A stretch of DNA of 8,965 nt from an uncultured Bacteroidota bacterium (GTDB lineage Bacteria > Bacteroidota > Bacteroidia > Chitinophagales > Chitinophagaceae). The stretch's first letter is position 1; every line of letters starts with the position of its first letter. Shown piece after piece: positions 7,028-8,965 of this stretch. The translations under genes and the position numbers were made by a program. A model generated the notes under the pieces. The model saw only the letters and a program-made list of their open reading frames with translations. It was not told the DNA's origin and did no database searches. The stretch covers positions 1-8,965 of the forward strand of contig CAIZLI010000078.1 in assembly GCA_903933765.1 (NCBI GenBank), written 5' to 3'.

Positions 7028-8632
7028 TTAACTTAATTGATAGTCTGGCAGGTTCATAATATATTTTATAAGCGCCTTCAATCTATTATTCACTAAATTA
7101 TAATTGATTGTATTTTGATTGGACTGATAGCTATTCCAAGCTTCTGTCCAATAGTAATCAGCCGTTTGTCCACTTAATAAAATTTGCTTTTTTAAATTGT
7201 CTTTGATGCTTTGATCTATATCAGTAGAAATCAAAAGATCAAATAAATCTTGAATCAATTGATTGGGATTGGCGGGACTGCTGGAAATGGCTTTTGCAAA
7301 AGGAATCAAATCTATAAAAACTTTTTTACCATTTCTGGTATAGCCCGTCTCAATCATCAAGTCAGTAAATTTATTTCGTTTTGGTAATGTGTCGGCATTG
7401 ATCCATAATTCACCAAATTCTGGAGATTGATAATAAGCAGGCCAGCCAGCCACATTAGGCGGATCGGCAAGGCTTTGTCCAAAACTGTTTAATTGAGCTA
7501 CCATATTATTAAAGTGCAAATAGGCGTCTGCATAATCTGTTTTTGAATTTGGAAAAACTACATTTGTTTTTCGCAAAGTCCCAATCACATGGTCTATCGG
7601 ACTTTTTATTTGACATCCAATATACAATGGATCATAAAAATGCGCACTATTAAAAAGCGCAGTCAATACAGGCTTAATTTCAAAATTGTTATTTTTAAAA
7701 ATTGCAGCCAAAGGCGTAATAATATTTTTTTCAACCGTCTCGTCGATATAATAAAAAACAAACCATCTGTAAATTCTTCTGCAGATATATTTAGCCATGT
7801 CTTCCTTAGCAAATAACATGTCTATCAACTCATCTGTTTCGCCAGCGCCTGCAGCACCTGACTTACCAGTAATTACTTTATTATTATAGTAACTCGAAAA
7901 CTGCTTACTACCTGTATCATGTCTTGTCGCATCAAAATAACTATTAAAGCTTGTATTGATACGCCATCCAGTTAACACCCTTGCTGCTGCTTTCACATCT
8001 GATTCTGTAAATTGAATTGCATTGTCCTTTCCAACCGTATACAGTTCTTGTAATTCTCTTCCATAGTTTTCGTCTGGTGCAGTGGCGGAATTTAAATAAC
8101 CATTTAAGTACCTCAACATACCAGGATCAATCGTTACTGCTTTCACCATTGTTTTATAATTTCCAAGGGCATTTTTTCTTAAAGTATCATGGTGTTGGTA
8201 CACATAATTGGCAAATGAAATAGTATCTGCTTCTGTGCCAAAATGATTGGCCCAAAACAAGGTCATTTTTTCTCTGATACTTATATCCTGATGGATCATC
8301 ACGCCAGTTAGCCATTTTTTAAAACTATTTCTTCTTAAGCCATTGATGGTACCGTCATTGGTTGGATTGTTGATCCATGTAGTTCCAGGGGCAACTGTGG
8401 GGTCTATCACGGTGGCAGTATTGTATTCATTGACTGGAGGAGCAGGAATAGGATCGGCAGGATTGAGCAATTCAGTCACAGATGCATTTAAACCCTTTGC
8501 TAAAAATTGTTCAATTTCGGAATGCTTTGCACCAAAAAGCACTCTATTTAATAAATGAGTCGTCGTTTGCTTAGTCCAAGGGCCTTGAAAGGTTTCAAGT
8601 CCTTTACTGCTAGAAAGGGGGCTTAGCGGCAT
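7028..8632 (-). CDS. DUF1800 family protein
   Basis: A 534-residue helical protein with the family's landmarks: HLLNRVLFGAKHSEIEQF (26-43), REKMTLFWANHFGT (120-133), ENYGRELQELYTVG (188-201), AARVLTGWRINT (216-227), HDTGSKQF (238-245), and a late PPNVAGWPAYYQSPEFGE. DUF1800 proteins are nearly always encoded next to DUF1501 proteins, as here, and the two probably work together, but no biochemical role is established. The ATG at 8630-8632 is the earliest possible start: an in-frame TAA lies five codons upstream and the promoter element just beyond. The N-terminus (MPLSPLSSSKGLETFQGPW) has no signal peptide, in contrast to its DUF1501 partner. It is the first gene of the five-gene minus-strand run and has an ECF-type promoter element 20 nt upstream. 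Confidence 0.93.
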   Translation of the reverse strand: MPLSPLSSSKGLETFQGPWTKQTTTHLLNRVLFGAKHSEIEQFLAKGLNASVTELLNPADPIPAPPVNEYNTATVIDPTVAPGTTWINNPTNDGTINGLRRNSFKKWLTGVMIHQDISIREKMTLFWANHFGTEADTISFANYVYQHHDTLRKNALGNYKTMVKAVTIDPGMLRYLNGYLNSATAPDENYGRELQELYTVGKDNAIQFTESDVKAAARVLTGWRINTSFNSYFDATRHDTGSKQFSSYYNNKVITGKSGAAGAGETDELIDMLFAKEDMAKYICRRIYRWFVFYYIDETVEKNIITPLAAIFKNNNFEIKPVLTALFNSAHFYDPLYIGCQIKSPIDHVIGTLRKTNVVFPNSKTDYADAYLHFNNMVAQLNSFGQSLADPPNVAGWPAYYQSPEFGELWINADTLPKRNKFTDLMIETGYTRNGKKVFIDLIPFAKAISSSPANPNQLIQDLFDLLISTDIDQSIKDNLKKQILLSGQTADYYWTEAWNSYQSNQNTINYNLVNNRLKALIKYIMNLPDYQLS

Positions 8633-8652
8633 GCAAGTGATTTGTTAGCAAT

Positions 8653-8681
8653 TTAGACAATTATCAAATTCAAAAGTTTAA
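8653..8681 (-). promoter_or_regulatory. ECF-type promoter upstream of the DUF1800-DUF1501 operon
   Basis: On the minus strand, TTAAAC (8681-8676), 18 nt, TCTAA (8657-8653), ending 20 nt before the ATG at 8632. The extended match TTTTAAACTTTTGAA ... GTCTAAATT follows the other three copies. It is the copy farthest from the sigma gene and links the DUF operon to the same putative regulon. Confidence 0.75.
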
Positions 8682-8770
8682 AACGCTTATTTTTTCATTC
8701 CGGCTGTCATCATTTTTTTCATTTGCATTCAAAATGAAATTATCTTTAAAGCAACTCTAAAATAGTTAAT
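8682..8770 (+). promoter_or_regulatory. Upstream region of the M28-type peptidase gene
   Basis: This is the plus-strand side of the 138-nt divergent spacer. A TCTAA occurs at 8756-8760, but no TTAAAC lies 18 nt before it, so the ECF element is not present in this direction. A TAtcTTTA at 8741-8748 resembles the Bacteroidota -7 box, but the nearest TTTG is 15 nt away instead of about 19. No promoter is called with confidence. Confidence 0.3.
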
Positions 8771-8965
8771 ATGAAAATGATTAAATTAATATGTATCGCA
8801 TTGTTAATCCCATGCTTAGGTATTAGCCAAATGATTAATAAAATAATCACTAAGTCTGAGACAGAAAGGATTGAGCGCGTGCTAGCTTCAGATGAAATGG
8901 AAGGTCGTAGAACCTTTAGTCCAAGCATTGATAAAGCAGCTGCATTTATAGCCAAAGAGTTTGAA
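8771..8965 (+). CDS. N-terminal part of an exported M28-like aminopeptidase (runs off the window)
   Basis: The first 65 codons of a gene cut by the window end. A signal peptide (MKMIKLICIALLIPCLGIS, then Gln20) indicates export. The segment after it, RIERVLASDEMEGRRTFSPS followed by IDKAAAFIAKEFE, matches the start of Zn-dependent M28 peptidases, where 'L(s/a)sDxmeGRrtgspg...kAAxyIaxeF' precedes the protease-associated and catalytic domains. None of the zinc ligands lie in the visible part, so the family call rests on this signature alone. It is divergent from DUF1800. It is not obviously under the ECF element. Confidence 0.7.
   Translation, partial: MKMIKLICIALLIPCLGISQMINKIITKSETERIERVLASDEMEGRRTFSPSIDKAAAFIAKEFE

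Noticed and set aside
8732..8760. Possible ECF element before the M28-like gene (TCTAA at 8756-8760)
   Set aside because: The hexamer 18 nt upstream is AAATGA, not TTAAAC; only the short -10 matches, which is expected by chance in AT-rich DNA.
8746..8955. Minus-strand 69-residue hydrophobic open frame near the right edge
   Set aside because: Antisense to the M28-like leader and coding start; its hydrophobicity reflects the AT-rich signal peptide region on the other strand.
1..8965. CRISPR array, tRNA, rRNA or antiphage defence system
   Set aside because: No regularly spaced repeats, cloverleaf-like sequences or recognisable defence proteins were found.

Overview
The window looks like a Bacteroidota chromosome, probably Chitinophagaceae-like although genus cannot be fixed by eye. 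The reasons are an AT-rich composition, a C-terminal type IX secretion (T9SS) sorting domain on one protein, no Shine-Dalgarno sequences, a serial DUF1800/DUF1501 gene pair, and signal peptides whose predicted mature chain starts with Gln. The first ~650 bases do not fit this picture. They carry an internal piece of an unrelated, very AT-rich reading frame that abuts, mid-gene, a bacterial peptidase gene. That junction is either a chimeric assembly join or a real insertion or rearrangement.

Layout. 1-~660: partial minus-strand ORF of foreign appearance, open at the window edge. ~651-2204 (-): secreted S9/DPP-IV-type peptidase that has lost its catalytic domain at the junction. 2278-3810 (+): exported serine beta-lactamase-family hydrolase, divergent from the peptidase. 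3815-3844: strong hairpin between convergent genes. 8632-3867 (-): five genes in one direction, DUF1800, DUF1501 with T9SS tail, ECF sigma factor, single-pass membrane anti-sigma-like protein, and a periplasmic Spy/CpxP-like 'sensor of ECF sigma' protein. 8771 to the end (+): start of an exported M28-type peptidase, divergent from DUF1800.

The most informative signal lies between the genes. The same bipartite element, TTAAAC-N18-TCTAA (equivalently AAC(C/T)T-N16-TCTAA, a classical ECF -35/-10 architecture), occurs four times with exactly the same spacing. It lies 8-20 nt before the start codons of DUF1800, the sigma factor, the anti-sigma-like gene and the Spy-like gene. The simplest reading is an autoregulated ECF circuit in which the sigma factor drives itself, its putative anti-sigma, its periplasmic sensor, and a cell-envelope DUF1800/DUF1501 pair whose second member is predicted to be displayed or secreted by T9SS. 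That would make DUF1800/DUF1501 an output, or part of the sensing loop, of this stress pathway. The motif is read directly from the sequence; the regulatory wiring is inference.
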